From Evansella caseinilytica (lineage in GTDB: Bacteria; Bacillota; Bacilli; Bacillales; Salisediminibacteriaceae): 64,000 nucleotides of DNA. A model generated the notes under the pieces. It was not told the DNA's origin and did not search any database. It worked only from the letters and a program-made list of their open reading frames with translations. Location: NCBI RefSeq assembly GCF_900107275.1, contig NZ_FNPI01000004.1, positions 186,001-250,000 on the forward strand, written 5' to 3'. Within the stretch, counting starts at the first letter, position 1. The number at the start of each line of letters is the position of its first letter. Shown here one piece after another: positions 43,184 through 53,675 of the stretch. The position numbers and the translations under genes are program-made.

Positions 43184-44005
43184 ATGTATGAATTTCGAGA
43201 AAGTAATTTTGAAGAAAACAGTATTTGTTTTAACCATTTTATTGATAGTTTTTCTGCTGACATCGATAGTTTTCAAGAAGAGCATATTTTAAAATCTAGA
43301 GTATTCTCAATTATTGTGGACGGTATTAATCAAGGTTATTTCGCCTTTTGCGAAAATGTTTTTGAAATTGAAGATTTTACAGTACTAACGCAGTTTGTAT
43401 TAGATAATGCAGCAATCAATCACTCTCAACCGATCTTTAATGAAATTATTAAAGAATACAGAATTAAAAGTGCTTTTGTATCATCAGCAGATCAATTATT
43501 TTTGGCGTTATCGATGGACTTTCATAAATCAGTAACGATGCAAGCGTATATGTATATTGACGGCAAAGCTCCTGTTCGCAGAGCGGAATTCTCCAGAAGC
43601 TGCATGTTCCCAGCTAAGGAGGAGGATTTCCCTGAAGTGAAAAGACTGTCTAAAGGATATTTTGATTTTTTACTGTCTCAAGATAAAATCGGCAGATTCC
43701 AGCTGTACATATTAAAGAGTCATGAAACAATACTTGGATTTGGGTTGCTTGAAGATGCAATGATTATGAAACAAACAAAATCTCTAGGTATTTACACAAT
43801 AGAAGAACATCGAAAAAAAGGTGTTGGAAGAAGTATGATGCTGCATCTTAAAGAAATTTGTTACAACCAGGGATATAAGCCTTTAACGGGGTGCAATTGG
43901 TATAATCATGCGTCAAAGTATACTATAGAAAGTGCTGGATTTATATCAAAAACCCGTCTTTTTAAGGTTGAATTTACTAATGAGAAAAAATGGGTGTCTA
44001 TATAG
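43184..44005 (+). CDS. GNAT-family acetyltransferase
   Basis: A 273-residue protein with a GNAT domain in its C-terminal half (about 135-265); the acetyl-CoA loop reads LGIYTIEEHRKKGVGRSMML, followed by the asparagine-rich NWYNHASKYTIESAGF. The N-terminal half (YEFRESNFEENSICFNHF...) has no recognised motif. GAGAGGAAG lies upstream of the ATG. Substrate unknown. First of several acetyltransferases in this region. Confidence 0.8.
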   Translation: MYEFRESNFEENSICFNHFIDSFSADIDSFQEEHILKSRVFSIIVDGINQGYFAFCENVFEIEDFTVLTQFVLDNAAINHSQPIFNEIIKEYRIKSAFVSSADQLFLALSMDFHKSVTMQAYMYIDGKAPVRRAEFSRSCMFPAKEEDFPEVKRLSKGYFDFLLSQDKIGRFQLYILKSHETILGFGLLEDAMIMKQTKSLGIYTIEEHRKKGVGRSMMLHLKEICYNQGYKPLTGCNWYNHASKYTIESAGFISKTRLFKVEFTNEKKWVSI

Positions 44006-44092
44006 TATAAAGGTTAAGTTCAGTAGCCACCGGCAACTGTCAGCTCGATGGTGACTGGGTAATCAACGGGAAGTATCACGGGAGGTGTTACC

Positions 44093-44890
44093 ATGAAAAA
44101 CACATTATTGTATGATATGCCCGAAAAACTGCGTCGTATAACGGCAAACAATAAATTCAGCGAAAATACCACGGGCTGTTCCAACTCGGCGGTTTTCCAT
44201 ATGCAAAACGTACACCAGTACGGGTCTGCCTATTTAAAGGTGAAACAGTATGATGCAGCAGAAACACTAGCAGATGAAGCTGCTGTATTGGATTGGCTGA
44301 AAGAGAAAATTCCTGTTCCGGAAGTTTATTACTATAAGCACTATCAGGAGAAAGAATATTTGTTAATGTCGGAGATCAAAGGCTTCGATTGCTCAAGTGC
44401 GGTACATAAAAACAGCCCTGAAAATATGGTGAAAGCTTTTGCTGAAGGACTGAAAGCGATTCACAATATAGAGATAACGAATTGCCCGTTTAAGCGGACG
44501 TTGGAGAAGAAAATCGACAAGGCAAGGTACCGCGTAGAGAATGGATTGGTGGACGAGGCAAATTTCGAGGAAGAAAACTGGGGGAAAAAAGCCGTTGATT
44601 TATTCGAGACGCTGTTATCTAAAAAAACAGATGACGAAGATCTTGTTTTTACCCACGGCGATTACTGTCTGCCCAATGTGATAATCGACGGGAATAAGCT
44701 GAGTGGGTTGATTGATTTAGGGAGAGGCGGCGTTGCCGATCGATATCAGGATATCGCGCTGGCGGTTAGATCGCTGAAACATAACCTGCAGTCGGAAAAG
44801 TGGGTTGATTTATTTTTCGATCACTATGGCATGAAGGATGTTAATGACGCAAAGATTGATTTTTACATATTGCTGGATGAATTTTTTTAG
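44093..44890 (+). CDS. aminoglycoside 3'-phosphotransferase-like kinase
   Basis: A 265-residue kinase-fold protein with the APH(3') signature: catalytic loop VFTHGDYCLPNVIID, metal-binding IDLGRGGVADRYQDIALA, and the typical C-terminus FYILLDEFF. Length and motif order match the resistance family, so ATP-dependent 3'-O-phosphorylation of aminoglycosides is likely; expression and substrate are untested. GGGAGGTG precedes the ATG. A short family B repeat remnant (GCGTGTTCAAAAAAGG, about 44891-44906) starts right at the stop codon. Confidence 0.88.
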   Translation: MKNTLLYDMPEKLRRITANNKFSENTTGCSNSAVFHMQNVHQYGSAYLKVKQYDAAETLADEAAVLDWLKEKIPVPEVYYYKHYQEKEYLLMSEIKGFDCSSAVHKNSPENMVKAFAEGLKAIHNIEITNCPFKRTLEKKIDKARYRVENGLVDEANFEEENWGKKAVDLFETLLSKKTDDEDLVFTHGDYCLPNVIIDGNKLSGLIDLGRGGVADRYQDIALAVRSLKHNLQSEKWVDLFFDHYGMKDVNDAKIDFYILLDEFF

Positions 44891-44979
44891 CGCGTGTTCA
44901 AAAAAGGTTTGCGGACACTGCACAGGATTCGTTAGATGACATCTTCATTTTTGACAGCAACAGATAAGGAGGAATTGAT

Positions 44980-45528
44980 ATGATCGCGATTCATACTGAA
45001 AGATTGATAATACGAGATCATATAGAAAGTGATTTAGAGGCTTTACATAAGCTGATTTCAAACAAAGAGGTAATGAATTATTTGCCTGAGATAATGACTG
45101 AGACTATTGAAGAATCCAAATTAAACCTTCATGAAGCGATAGAAGAATCAAAAAATGATAACAGAGTTAAATATTATTTTGCGATAATAAACAAGAAGAC
45201 TGATCAATTTATTGGAGAAATAGGATTTACTAAAATTAAGGAGTGTACTGAAGGTAATATATTAAATTTAGGTTATTTTATTTTTAAGGAGTATTGGGGC
45301 AGAGGATATGCAGTTGAAGCATCAAAGGCAATAATTGATTATGCGTTCAAAAAAATCAATACAGTAAAAGTGGAAACTGGATGTCTGAAAGAGAACAAGC
45401 AATCTGAAAAGGTAATGATAAAGATTGGACTAAAGAAGGAAGCTGATTTCAGGAAACACATTATAATTAATGACAGGTTAGAATATGGGATAACGCGTGA
45501 AGACTGGCTTGATATGAAAAATAGTTAA
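44980..45528 (+). CDS. RimJ/RimL-type GNAT acetyltransferase
   Basis: A 182-residue single-domain GNAT, starting IHTERLIIRDHIESDLEALH, with LGYFIFKEYWGRGYAVEASK as the acetyl-CoA loop and the C-terminal RLEYGITREDW typical of the RimJ/RimL group. GGAGGAATTGAT precedes the ATG. AT-rich compared with the surrounding sugar genes, which may indicate recent acquisition. Substrate unknown. Confidence 0.88.
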   Translation: MIAIHTERLIIRDHIESDLEALHKLISNKEVMNYLPEIMTETIEESKLNLHEAIEESKNDNRVKYYFAIINKKTDQFIGEIGFTKIKECTEGNILNLGYFIFKEYWGRGYAVEASKAIIDYAFKKINTVKVETGCLKENKQSEKVMIKIGLKKEADFRKHIIINDRLEYGITREDWLDMKNS

Positions 45529-45576
45529 GTTAAAGTGAACTAGCAATTAATTATAGTAGACTGAGGAGAGTAGCGG

Positions 45577-45657
45577 ATGATTATCACACCAAATTTTCAT
45601 TTCCGCGGGAATTGCGTGGAGGTAATCGAATTGTTTAAACTTGGAAAGGAGTATTAA
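45577..45657 (+). pseudogene. truncated VOC/PhnB-like gene start
   Basis: GAGGAGAG precedes an ATG opening MIITPNFHFRGNCVEVIELF, which matches the first strand and helix of PhnB-type VOC proteins, but the frame stops after 26 residues. The following bases belong to the next gene, so only the 5' end survives. Confidence 0.55.
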
Positions 45658-45658
45658 A

Positions 45659-46099
45659 ATGGAATGTGTTCGTATTTATGAAATTCCTGCTTGTAAAATG
45701 GTGTCCTCTCAATGTGGTATGTTTGGTGATGGAAAACTTGAACGATTTGATGAATGGTTTAGTGCTTTTCCTAAAACGATATCCCCAAGAGATTTTTTAT
45801 GGTATGACAGTGAGCGAGGGGGATTTGTATGGTACTACATGTATAGTGAAGATATGAAAGTGCCCGAAGATTTTGATATAATTGATTTCCTTGGGGGTTT
45901 ATATGCTGTTGCAACTGATATAGATGGTCAGGATAATAAAGATGCAATAAATAATATAAAAGAATTTATTAAAGAAAAAGGTTGTTTTGAGGAAGACACC
46001 TCTCGTGCACAATTAGGTAATATTCCAACACCACCATCAGTTGGCAAGGCAATGGGATATAACCAAATGGATTATTATGTGCCAATTAGAATTATCTAA
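45659..46099 (+). CDS. GyrI-like effector-binding domain protein
   Basis: A 146-residue protein corresponding to the small-molecule-binding domain of AraC/BmrR-type regulators, without a DNA-binding part. It starts CVRIYEIPACKMVSSQCGMF and ends YNQMDYYVPIRII, with the conserved Trp/Tyr-rich FLWYDSERGGFVWYYMY region. ATG 45659 follows AAAGGAG. Such standalone proteins bind hydrophobic ligands or hydrolyse some toxins. The base composition is AT-rich. Confidence 0.78.
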   Translation: MECVRIYEIPACKMVSSQCGMFGDGKLERFDEWFSAFPKTISPRDFLWYDSERGGFVWYYMYSEDMKVPEDFDIIDFLGGLYAVATDIDGQDNKDAINNIKEFIKEKGCFEEDTSRAQLGNIPTPPSVGKAMGYNQMDYYVPIRII

Positions 46100-46306
46100 T
46101 GCGATGAATGCTGTCATATCTGCAAATGATATGGTGAAAAATATTAGCAGCATTAAAATGGCACAGATAACCTTGAAACGATAATTTAAGCTTCCAAAAC
46201 TTTACTTGTTGGAAATAAGAAAGAAAATATACTGATTATTTCCAATCCATTCCCGGCAAATCCGGGACCAAAAGCTGTGTCTAATTAATTTAATCTTTGT
46301 GAACTC

Positions 46307-46335
46307 CCACCGAGACAAACAACGGTGGTTTCTTT
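46307..46335 (+). terminator. terminator-like hairpin
   Basis: CCACCG (46307-46312) and CGGTGG (46323-46328) followed by TTTCTTT. It lies 210 bp after the GyrI-like gene. The rest of the 500-bp gap to the next gene holds only a short coding-like scrap (46104-46184, MNAVISANDMVKNIS). Confidence 0.5.
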
Positions 46336-46597
46336 GTAGAAATTTTGCTGTTTAACTTCAAAATCTAAAATGGGAAGTCAACAGTAAACTATGAGTATAA
46401 ATATTCGGAACTGAATTATGTAAAGAAAAAGGATTTTGGACAGCACTAATTAGTCTCATATCCATGAGGTATTCCATTTGGTTGCCCAAGCAAATAGGCT
46501 GAGCCGCGTCGCGAGTACAGACCGTTAAATGTAATAGACTGATATGCCGCCATGTCGTGTGGCAAGATATCAAGTATGTTAAAGCGGAGGAAGATAA

Positions 46598-47173
46598 ATG
46601 GTAGATTTAAGTAATAAGCCGACAATAATAGGAAAGAAAATTATCTTAAGACCTATGAAGGCTGCTGACGATTTCCCGTATATAGAAGAATGCTTAAATG
46701 ACGCTGAAGTTGTAAAATTAACCGGAAGTTCACCTGAATACGACAGAGAAGAAGTGTTCCATTGGTATAATACAAGAAATGAACAAACTAATCGACTCGA
46801 TCTTGCGATTGTCGATAAAACGACCAATGTCTTTGTTGGCGAAATCGTCGTTAATGAACTTGACCAGCTCCATCAAAGCATGAATTTGCGAATCCTCATT
46901 GGTCCAAGAGGCAGAGATCGCGGATTTGGCACTGAGGCAACTCAACTGATGGTTGATTATGTTTTAATGAACACAGTGTTGAACCAATTAACATTAAGCG
47001 TTTTTGCTTTTAATCCCAGAGCAAGGAGAGTATATGAAAAAGTAGGGTTCACAATGGAGAGTATCGATAAAAATCAGTTGGAATATGATGGTAAGCAGAT
47101 TGATTCCATCAATATGAAATTGACAAGAGAAAATTGGCTGATAAAACAAAATGAAAAAAGTGCAGGGAGATAA
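46598..47173 (+). CDS. GNAT acetyltransferase, RimJ/RimL-like
   Basis: A 191-residue GNAT: KKIILRPMKAADDFPYIEEC at the start, acetyl-CoA loop LRILIGPRGRDRGFGTEATQ, and AFNPRARRVYEKVGF near the end. GGAGGAAGATAA precedes the ATG. Unknown acceptor; the position beside the kinase and the other GNATs suggests detoxification, which is inference. Confidence 0.88.
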   Translation: MVDLSNKPTIIGKKIILRPMKAADDFPYIEECLNDAEVVKLTGSSPEYDREEVFHWYNTRNEQTNRLDLAIVDKTTNVFVGEIVVNELDQLHQSMNLRILIGPRGRDRGFGTEATQLMVDYVLMNTVLNQLTLSVFAFNPRARRVYEKVGFTMESIDKNQLEYDGKQIDSINMKLTRENWLIKQNEKSAGR

Positions 47174-47249
47174 TGGTTATCCCGTTTGAAATACAATAAG
47201 TTAAGAGACTGCATTTAGAGAATTCGTGGCAAAGACGAGGAGGAAAAAG

Positions 47250-48590
47250 ATGGTACAAATAAGACAGGCAGTTCCAGATGATGCAAAGGAATTTTTATCC
47301 TTTTTACTTACGTTAGATCAAGAAACAAGCTTCATGTTATATGAACCAGGGGAAAGAACGACCGGCGAAGCAGAGTTGAAACAAAAGATTGAAAAAACAA
47401 GGGAACATTCCTTATTATTGGTGGCGGAAGGCGGTGAAAAGATCGTTGGTTTTTTGTCGGCATCCAGAGGGAATGTAAACAGGATAAAGCATAGCGCCTA
47501 CGTCGTAGTGGGCATTCTCAACAATTATCGTGGAATGGGAGTTGGCGGAAGATTATTTGAAGAGCTGGATACGTGGGCGGTTAATCATGGCGTGAGCAGA
47601 CTTGAGTTAACGGTGATGACAAAGAATGAACAGGCAATCAAGCTTTACAAGAAGATGGGCTATAAAGTAGAGGGGATCAAAGAAAAATCCTGTTTTGTTA
47701 ACGGGGAATTCGTGGACGAATACTATATGGCAAAAACAGAGTTTTCCCGAGAAAACACGAGAAAGGTGATAAAAAATATGGTATTGAATCATCTGCAAGT
47801 ATATCAAAGAAGTCAACATTTTATCTGGACAGACAAGTATATCTCAAAAAATATGTTAGCTGCCCATCTTGATTTAAACAGTGATGCGGCCAGCAGAAAT
47901 ACTACTACGATCAAGAGGACAATAGAATGGATAGAAGCGAGAATTCCAAAAGGCGGCAAGATATTAGACTTAGGCTGTGGACCTGGCTTATATACTTCCT
48001 TGTTGTCGAAAAAAGGATATTCAGTCACCGGGATTGATATATCAAAAAGCTCCATAGCTTATGCACAAAAGAAAGCGGCACAAGAAAATTTACCCATACA
48101 CTATTTTTGCAAGGATTATTTGAATAGTGAAATCGGTGAAGGGTATGATGCTATTCTATGTATTTATTGTGATTTCGGAGCGCTAATTCCAAGCGAACAA
48201 GAAATATTGTTAAAAAAAATCTATCATTCGTTGAAAGATGGCGGCGTTTTTATATTTGACGTGTTTAAATCCGGGTTATGCAATAATAAACAAGAAAAAA
48301 GAGATTGGCATTATTCGGATGGAGGAGACTTCTGGTGCGGCAGTCCCCATTTAGTACTCGAAGAGGAAAAGCACTTTACTGAACATAACGTCTGGGGAAC
48401 AAGGACAATAATTATCGAAGAAAATAAACAGCCCAGAGAATACATAACGTGGGACCATTATTATTCAAAAAGTGACATTGAAATCCTATTAAATAAAAAT
48501 GGATTGAAAGTGATATCCTTCAAAGATGAGTTAATTGCTGAAAATGAGTTTGTCAGTAATGATGTCATGTTTATTGAAGCAAAAAAATAA
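47250..48590 (+). CDS. fusion of a GNAT acetyltransferase and a SAM-dependent methyltransferase
   Basis: A 446-residue protein. Residues about 1-168 form a GNAT domain (VVGILNNYRGMGVGGRLFEE, then NEQAIKLYKKMGYKVEG). Residues about 185-446 are a class I methyltransferase (motif I ILDLGCGPGLYTSLL, motif II YSVTGIDISKSS, then FIFDVFKSG). ATG 47250 follows GAGGAGG. A second possible start, ATG 47779, has AAAGGTGAT 8 nt upstream, so the methyltransferase could also be made alone. The two domains are usually separate proteins; whether this is a true fusion or loss of a stop codon is unresolved. Confidence 0.85.
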   Translation: MVQIRQAVPDDAKEFLSFLLTLDQETSFMLYEPGERTTGEAELKQKIEKTREHSLLLVAEGGEKIVGFLSASRGNVNRIKHSAYVVVGILNNYRGMGVGGRLFEELDTWAVNHGVSRLELTVMTKNEQAIKLYKKMGYKVEGIKEKSCFVNGEFVDEYYMAKTEFSRENTRKVIKNMVLNHLQVYQRSQHFIWTDKYISKNMLAAHLDLNSDAASRNTTTIKRTIEWIEARIPKGGKILDLGCGPGLYTSLLSKKGYSVTGIDISKSSIAYAQKKAAQENLPIHYFCKDYLNSEIGEGYDAILCIYCDFGALIPSEQEILLKKIYHSLKDGGVFIFDVFKSGLCNNKQEKRDWHYSDGGDFWCGSPHLVLEEEKHFTEHNVWGTRTIIIEENKQPREYITWDHYYSKSDIEILLNKNGLKVISFKDELIAENEFVSNDVMFIEAKK

Positions 48591-48691
48591 CGCAGATGAA
48601 AACATATGTTACAAAATCATACATGTAAGTGTGAGATTTCACGCACGGTGAGTGATGATCGGTAATGCGGCAAAAAGGAGAAAGTAGAGAC

Positions 48692-49309
48692 GTGATGAAA
48701 CTATTATACGGAACAAGTAATCCAGCGAAGCTTCAACATATGAAAGAGATGCTGTTTGGTTTGGATATCGAAATCATTGGTTTTGATGAGCGGAAGCTGC
48801 TGACAGATCCCATCGACGAGAGCGGGAACAGCCCGTTGGAAAATGCGAAAATCAAGGCAAAAGCATACTATCACGGTGCGGGAATACCGGTTTTTTCCTG
48901 TGACACAGGCCTTTACATTGACGGTTTGAACGATAGCGAGCAGCCGGGAGTCCATGTTAGAAGAGTGAACGGCAAAACGCTGAGCGATGAAGAAATGATC
49001 GCTTACTACGCAAGCGTTGCCGACAAATTCGGTGGACAGACGAAAGCAAAGTATAGCAATGCCATATGTTTAATGATCGATGAAAACAATATCTTTGAAT
49101 ATGACGGGGACGATATTTCTTCCGGAGCTTTTCTGCTTACATCCAAAGCGCATACCAAAAGAACAGCGGGCTTTCCATTAGATTCTCTTTCAATAAATAT
49201 GCAGACAGGAAAATATTTTATTGAAATGGATGTCAATGAGGAAAGGGAGAAGCAAAGTATCATCGCAGACGGGTTCAGAAATTTCTTTTTAAGGACAATC
49301 TTGAAATAA
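48692..49309 (+). CDS. RdgB/Ham1-like non-canonical NTP pyrophosphatase
   Basis: A 205-residue protein opening LLYGTSNPAKLQHMKEML (the SxNxxK substrate-binding motif), with SPLENAKIKAKAYYHGAGIP and FSCDTGLYIDGLNDSEQPGV matching the family. It should hydrolyse ITP/XTP-type nucleotides, though it is more diverged than the housekeeping RdgB and may be a paralogue. Start is uncertain between GTG 48692, ATG 48695 and ATG 48665; AAAGGAG lies at 48674-48680. Confidence 0.8.
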   Translation: MMKLLYGTSNPAKLQHMKEMLFGLDIEIIGFDERKLLTDPIDESGNSPLENAKIKAKAYYHGAGIPVFSCDTGLYIDGLNDSEQPGVHVRRVNGKTLSDEEMIAYYASVADKFGGQTKAKYSNAICLMIDENNIFEYDGDDISSGAFLLTSKAHTKRTAGFPLDSLSINMQTGKYFIEMDVNEEREKQSIIADGFRNFFLRTILK

Positions 49310-49676
49310 GGATTTTCCAGAGGATATGTAGGGGAATCTGCTGATTGGTTTAAACAATGGAATGAGAATGATAATTCACGTATTTTTGTAGCTGTGATAG
49401 GTCAAGAGCTGGCAGGGGTGTGCTGCGTAAGTTTATATGGATTTAGTATTATGGCTGTGAGAGATAGCTGTTCATCCTAAATACCACTTACGAAAAATTG
49501 GATTAATCTTTATGTCGTTTGCATTTGATTGGGGAAAAAGAAATAACGCTTCAAGAAGTTTTTTAGCCTGTGATATAGATAATAGCAGAGCTATTAAATT
49601 GTATGAAGGTCTGGGCTTTGAAAGAAAAGCAAAAAGAGGGCAGATTAATATGGCAAAGGAGATAACAAGAGTTTAA
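49310..49676 (+). pseudogene. GNAT acetyltransferase pseudogene (frameshift, 5' truncation)
   Basis: Frame 1 reads GYVGESADWFKQWNEN...FVAVIGQELAGVCCVSLYGF, then shifts near 49455 and continues REIAVHPKYHLRKIGLIF and DNSRAIKLYEGLGF to a stop at 49676. These are consecutive GNAT segments in two frames, so the gene is broken. There is no start codon for the first part. The next 160 bp contain another coding-like scrap (LIIDSEIYQLNDVVAVIKSN) of unknown origin. Confidence 0.75.
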
Positions 49677-49864
49677 TCATCGATTCGGAAATTTATCAGT
49701 TGAATGACGTGGTTGCAGTAATTAAAAGTAATGGATATCCGAAAGCCGAATCAAAGCACATCCAATAACAACGTGATCACGTATGCTGTAAATAACATGA
49801 AAGCATTGCTGGATTCAAAGCTTAATGCTATCAATGTATTATGAGAAATGGAGGGAGCTTCTAT

Positions 49865-52156
49865 ATGAAGAATACTGCATTGTGGTACAAGCATGCTGCA
49901 AAAGAGTGGAATGAGGCCCTGCCTGTTGGGAACGGCCGCCTTGGTGGGATGGTTTTTGGCGGTGTTCCATTGGAGCATATCCAATTAAATGAAGACACGG
50001 TATGGTACGGAGGGCCGAGAGATCGCAATAACCGTGACGCCAGAAAACATTTAGCCAAGGTACGCCGGTTGTTGAGAGAAGGGAGGCTGAAAGAAGCGGA
50101 GGAGCTTGCCGAGCTGACTTTTACGGGAACCCCGGAATCTCAGAGGCATTATGAACCATTAGGCGATTTGTTTTTCCAATTGAAGGACCACCTTGGTCAC
50201 GAAAATTACCGCCGAGAATTAAATTTGCAGGATGGCATCACATCGGTGAACTATCAAATAAACGAAATTGCTTATAAGCGGCAAATCTTTGCTAGCTACC
50301 CTGACCAGGTCATGGTCATACATTTCACGTCATCACAGAAAAATGCGATATCGTTCCGAACGTATTTGGATCGTGGCCAGGGTAAAAATTACGACGAAAT
50401 GAAAGCGGATACTTCAAACCGATTAATTATGAAAGGCGGAACCGGTGGAGAAAAAGGCATTGGCTTTAGCTGTATGATCCATGTTAGTACGGATGGCGGT
50501 TCTGTCGAATCAATCGGCAATCGCTTAATCGTAGATGGGGCAAATACAGTCACCGTCTTTTTAGCCGCTGCCACAACGTATCGCTACGAATATCCCGACC
50601 AACAATGTCAACAAATAATTGAAAATGCCTTGAACAAAGGTGTTGAAGAACTCACGCAAAGACATAAACACGATTATCAAACGCTTTTCAACCGGGTACA
50701 TTTTCAGATTGAAGACAATAACGATTTAGGAGAACTGGCGACGAATGAACGTCTGGAGCGAGTGAAACAGGGGGAGACAGATTTAGGACTTATCTCAACC
50801 TATTTTCAATTCGGCAGATACTTATTGCTGGCATCGAGCAGGGAAGGTTCTCTGCCGGCAACGCTGCAAGGAATTTGGAATGACCGGATGTTACCTCCTT
50901 GGGACAGTAAATATACCATTAATATTAATACGGAAATGAATTACTGGCCGGCGGAAGTATGTCATTTACCGGAATGTCATCAACCGTTGTTTACTCATCT
51001 TGAAAAAGTAAGAGTCAATGGACAAATAACTGCTGAAAAAATGTACGGCTGCCGCGGCTTTGTTGCCCATCATAATACGGACATTTGGGGAGACGCCGCA
51101 CCGCAGGACATCTATATGCCAGCGACGATCTGGCCGTTGGGGGCTGCCTGGCTCTGTCTGCATCTTTGGGAGCATTATGAATATCAGTTAGATCAAGCAT
51201 TTCTTGAAACATATTATGAAACATTGAAGCAGGCATCCTTATTTTTTGTAGACTATTTAATCGAAACGGATGATGGTTATTTGATTACCTCTCCTTCAGT
51301 GTCTCCGGAAAATACGTACATATTGCCAAACGGGGAAAAAGGAACTCTTTGTGAAGCGCCGTCGATGGATAGTCAAATCATTTCTTCTTTGTTTGCTGCG
51401 GTTATCAAGGCAAGCATGATCCTGGATAAAGACGAAGCATACCGCAAACAATTAACAGAACTAAAGCAGAAATTACCGCGACCGCAAATAGGAAAATATG
51501 GGCAAATTCAGGAATGGCTTCATGACTATGAAGAAGCGGAGCCTGGTCACCGTCATATTTCTCAGCTCTTTGCTCTCCATCCAGGTAATCAAATTTCTTT
51601 AAGCAAAACGCCGGAGCTGGCTGAAGCCGCCAGGAAAACATTGGAGCGAAGACTGCAGTATGGCGGAGGGCATACAGGCTGGAGCCGTGCCTGGATCATT
51701 AACATGTGGGCTCGGTTGGAAGAAGGGGAGAAAGCTTACGAAAATATTGTACAATTATTAGCGCAGTCAACATTGCCTAATTTATTTGACAATCATCCGC
51801 CATTTCAGATTGACGGAAATTTTGGCGGCACAGCAGGCATTGCGGAAATGATCGTTCAAAGTCATTTAGACGACATTCATCTGCTGCCGGCCGTTCCTAA
51901 AAAATGGGGAAAAGGGTCGGTGAAAGGATTGCGTGCCAAAGGCGGCTTTGAAGTAAATATTCAGTGGGAAAATAACCAGTTGGTGTCTGCAGAAATATAT
52001 TCTTATAAGGGGCAACCATGCACCGTACGGACCAATTCGCCGGTGAAAGTAACTTCTCAAAACGCACTCGCACCGGTGAAGGTGAAGGAAATCAGCCCAT
52101 GTGTTTATCAATTTGAATCAATCATAAACGGGCAATATACGATTTCAGCACTGTAA
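49865..52156 (+). CDS. GH95 alpha-L-fucosidase/galactosidase-like enzyme
   Basis: A 763-residue cytoplasmic enzyme of the inverting GH95 family. N-terminal beta-domain ([32 protein letters not shown]) and an (alpha/alpha)6 barrel. Catalytic positions are in [11 protein letters not shown] (the two asparagines), SPSVSPEN (general acid glutamate) and QIDGNFGG (aspartate). Family members remove alpha-1,2-L-fucose or alpha-L-galactose from plant or host glycans, e.g. xyloglucan side chains. GAGGGAG precedes the ATG. Monocistronic, with its own terminator. Confidence 0.92.
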   Translation: MKNTALWYKHAAKEWNEALPVGNGRLGGMVFGGVPLEHIQLNEDTVWYGGPRDRNNRDARKHLAKVRRLLREGRLKEAEELAELTFTGTPESQRHYEPLGDLFFQLKDHLGHENYRRELNLQDGITSVNYQINEIAYKRQIFASYPDQVMVIHFTSSQKNAISFRTYLDRGQGKNYDEMKADTSNRLIMKGGTGGEKGIGFSCMIHVSTDGGSVESIGNRLIVDGANTVTVFLAAATTYRYEYPDQQCQQIIENALNKGVEELTQRHKHDYQTLFNRVHFQIEDNNDLGELATNERLERVKQGETDLGLISTYFQFGRYLLLASSREGSLPATLQGIWNDRMLPPWDSKYTININTEMNYWPAEVCHLPECHQPLFTHLEKVRVNGQITAEKMYGCRGFVAHHNTDIWGDAAPQDIYMPATIWPLGAAWLCLHLWEHYEYQLDQAFLETYYETLKQASLFFVDYLIETDDGYLITSPSVSPENTYILPNGEKGTLCEAPSMDSQIISSLFAAVIKASMILDKDEAYRKQLTELKQKLPRPQIGKYGQIQEWLHDYEEAEPGHRHISQLFALHPGNQISLSKTPELAEAARKTLERRLQYGGGHTGWSRAWIINMWARLEEGEKAYENIVQLLAQSTLPNLFDNHPPFQIDGNFGGTAGIAEMIVQSHLDDIHLLPAVPKKWGKGSVKGLRAKGGFEVNIQWENNQLVSAEIYSYKGQPCTVRTNSPVKVTSQNALAPVKVKEISPCVYQFESIINGQYTISAL

Positions 52157-52257
52157 AACATAGCATGCTGCAAATGTGAAATTTGCGAATGCAATAAAAC
52201 AGCCTGCTTCATGATTTTCGCCTTCAGAAAAATGGGCATGTGCGTAAGCGAAAAAGC

Positions 52258-52300
52258 AATCCCGGCCGCTTTATCAGCAGTCCGGGAATATTTTTTTCAT
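52258..52300 (+). terminator. GH95 gene terminator
   Basis: TCCCGG (52260-52265) and CCGGGA (52282-52287) form a stem followed by ATATTTTTTT. It separates the gene from the convergent proA. Confidence 0.75.
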
Positions 52301-52312
52301 AAAAAGCGACAT

Positions 52313-53560
52313 TCAACAACGGGTTTGGCCTGAGCCGTGAATTAAGTATTTAACGGTGGTCAACGCTTCCAATCCCATCGGACCGCGGGCGTGAAGCTTT
52401 TGTGTACTGATTCCAATCTCTGCGCCGAACCCAAACTCGAACCCGTCTGTAAACCTGGTGGAGGCATTGTGATAAAGCGCGGCTGCATCCACATAAGCGA
52501 AGAACACCTCGACATTTTCCGGTGTTTCGGTAATAATCGCTTCCGAGTGCTTCGTGCCGTATTGCCGAATATGTTCAATCGCCTCGTCGACTGAATCGAC
52601 GATCTTCAGGGCCAACGTCAAATCTAAATATTCCGTTTTCCAGTCTGTTTCTTCCGCTTTCGCTATGCGACGATCCATTTGTGCTGCGCGCTCATCTCCT
52701 TTGACGGCAACATTTTTCGCCGCCAAAGCTTCCGCCAGCGACGGGAAATGCTTTTCCGCCCAGTGGCGATGCACCAAAACCGTTTCCGCCGCATTGCAAA
52801 CGGAAGGTCTTTGTGTCTTGGCATTTATAACGATATCAACAGCCATCTCCGCTTGCGCCGAATCATCAATATATATATGACAATTGCCTACACCAGTTTC
52901 CAGCACCGGTACAGTCGCTTTTTCCACAACCGCTTGTATCAGCGAAGCGCCGCCCCGAGGTATCAGTACATCCAGGTATTCATTGAGCCTGAACATTTGT
53001 TCCGCCGTTTCCCGAGAAGTGTCTTCCAGCAGCTGCACGGCGTTCTTCGGCAGGCCGCTTTGCTCCAATGCCCGCTGAATGACTGCGGTGACTGCTTTGT
53101 TGGAAAACAAAGCCGAGGAGCTTCCTCGCAGCAACACCGCATTTCCCGTTTTTAAACTTAGGCCGGCGGCATCTACGGTAACATTCGGACGGGCTTCATA
53201 AATCATTCCGACGACCCCGAGAGGCACGCGCACCTTCTGAATGGATAATCCGTTCGGCCGCTCGATCGTGGACAACGTTTCACCGACCGGATCAGCTAAT
53301 TCTACTAGCAATTCCAATGATTGGCTGATATCGTCGATTCTTGCCTCAGACAACGCCAGCCGATCCAGCAAGGCTGAGGATATGCCGGCTTCTTTCCCCT
53401 TGTCAATATCCTTGCGATTTTCTGTAAGGATGAAATTCTTTTCCGCTTGCAATTGGTTCGCTATCAAGCGAAGTGCTTCGTTTTTGGCTTCTGTAGATTT
53501 CCCGGCAAGCTCCACTGCGGCCGCTTTTGCCAGTGCCGCTTTTCGAAGTAACTCTCCCAT
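52313..53560 (-). CDS. proA: glutamate-5-semialdehyde dehydrogenase (gamma-glutamyl phosphate reductase)
   Basis: Second step of proline synthesis: NADPH reduction of gamma-glutamyl phosphate to the semialdehyde. 415 residues, normal. The catalytic cysteine is in [33 protein letters not shown] and [11 protein letters not shown] are family landmarks. GGGAGG precedes the ATG. It follows proB by about 115 bp in the same direction under the same T-box leader. Confidence 0.97.
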   Translation of the reverse strand: MGELLRKAALAKAAAVELAGKSTEAKNEALRLIANQLQAEKNFILTENRKDIDKGKEAGISSALLDRLALSEARIDDISQSLELLVELADPVGETLSTIERPNGLSIQKVRVPLGVVGMIYEARPNVTVDAAGLSLKTGNAVLLRGSSSALFSNKAVTAVIQRALEQSGLPKNAVQLLEDTSRETAEQMFRLNEYLDVLIPRGGASLIQAVVEKATVPVLETGVGNCHIYIDDSAQAEMAVDIVINAKTQRPSVCNAAETVLVHRHWAEKHFPSLAEALAAKNVAVKGDERAAQMDRRIAKAEETDWKTEYLDLTLALKIVDSVDEAIEHIRQYGTKHSEAIITETPENVEVFFAYVDAAALYHNASTRFTDGFEFGFGAEIGISTQKLHARGPMGLEALTTVKYLIHGSGQTRC

Positions 53561-53675
53561 GTTGTTTCCTCCCTTTTAAGATAAGCGCTGCAGCTAGACA
53601 GCTTTCCAAATTAATTGAAATAAGACTTCTTTTATTAAACGTACTACTAAATATGACCACTATCGTATCAGCAGT

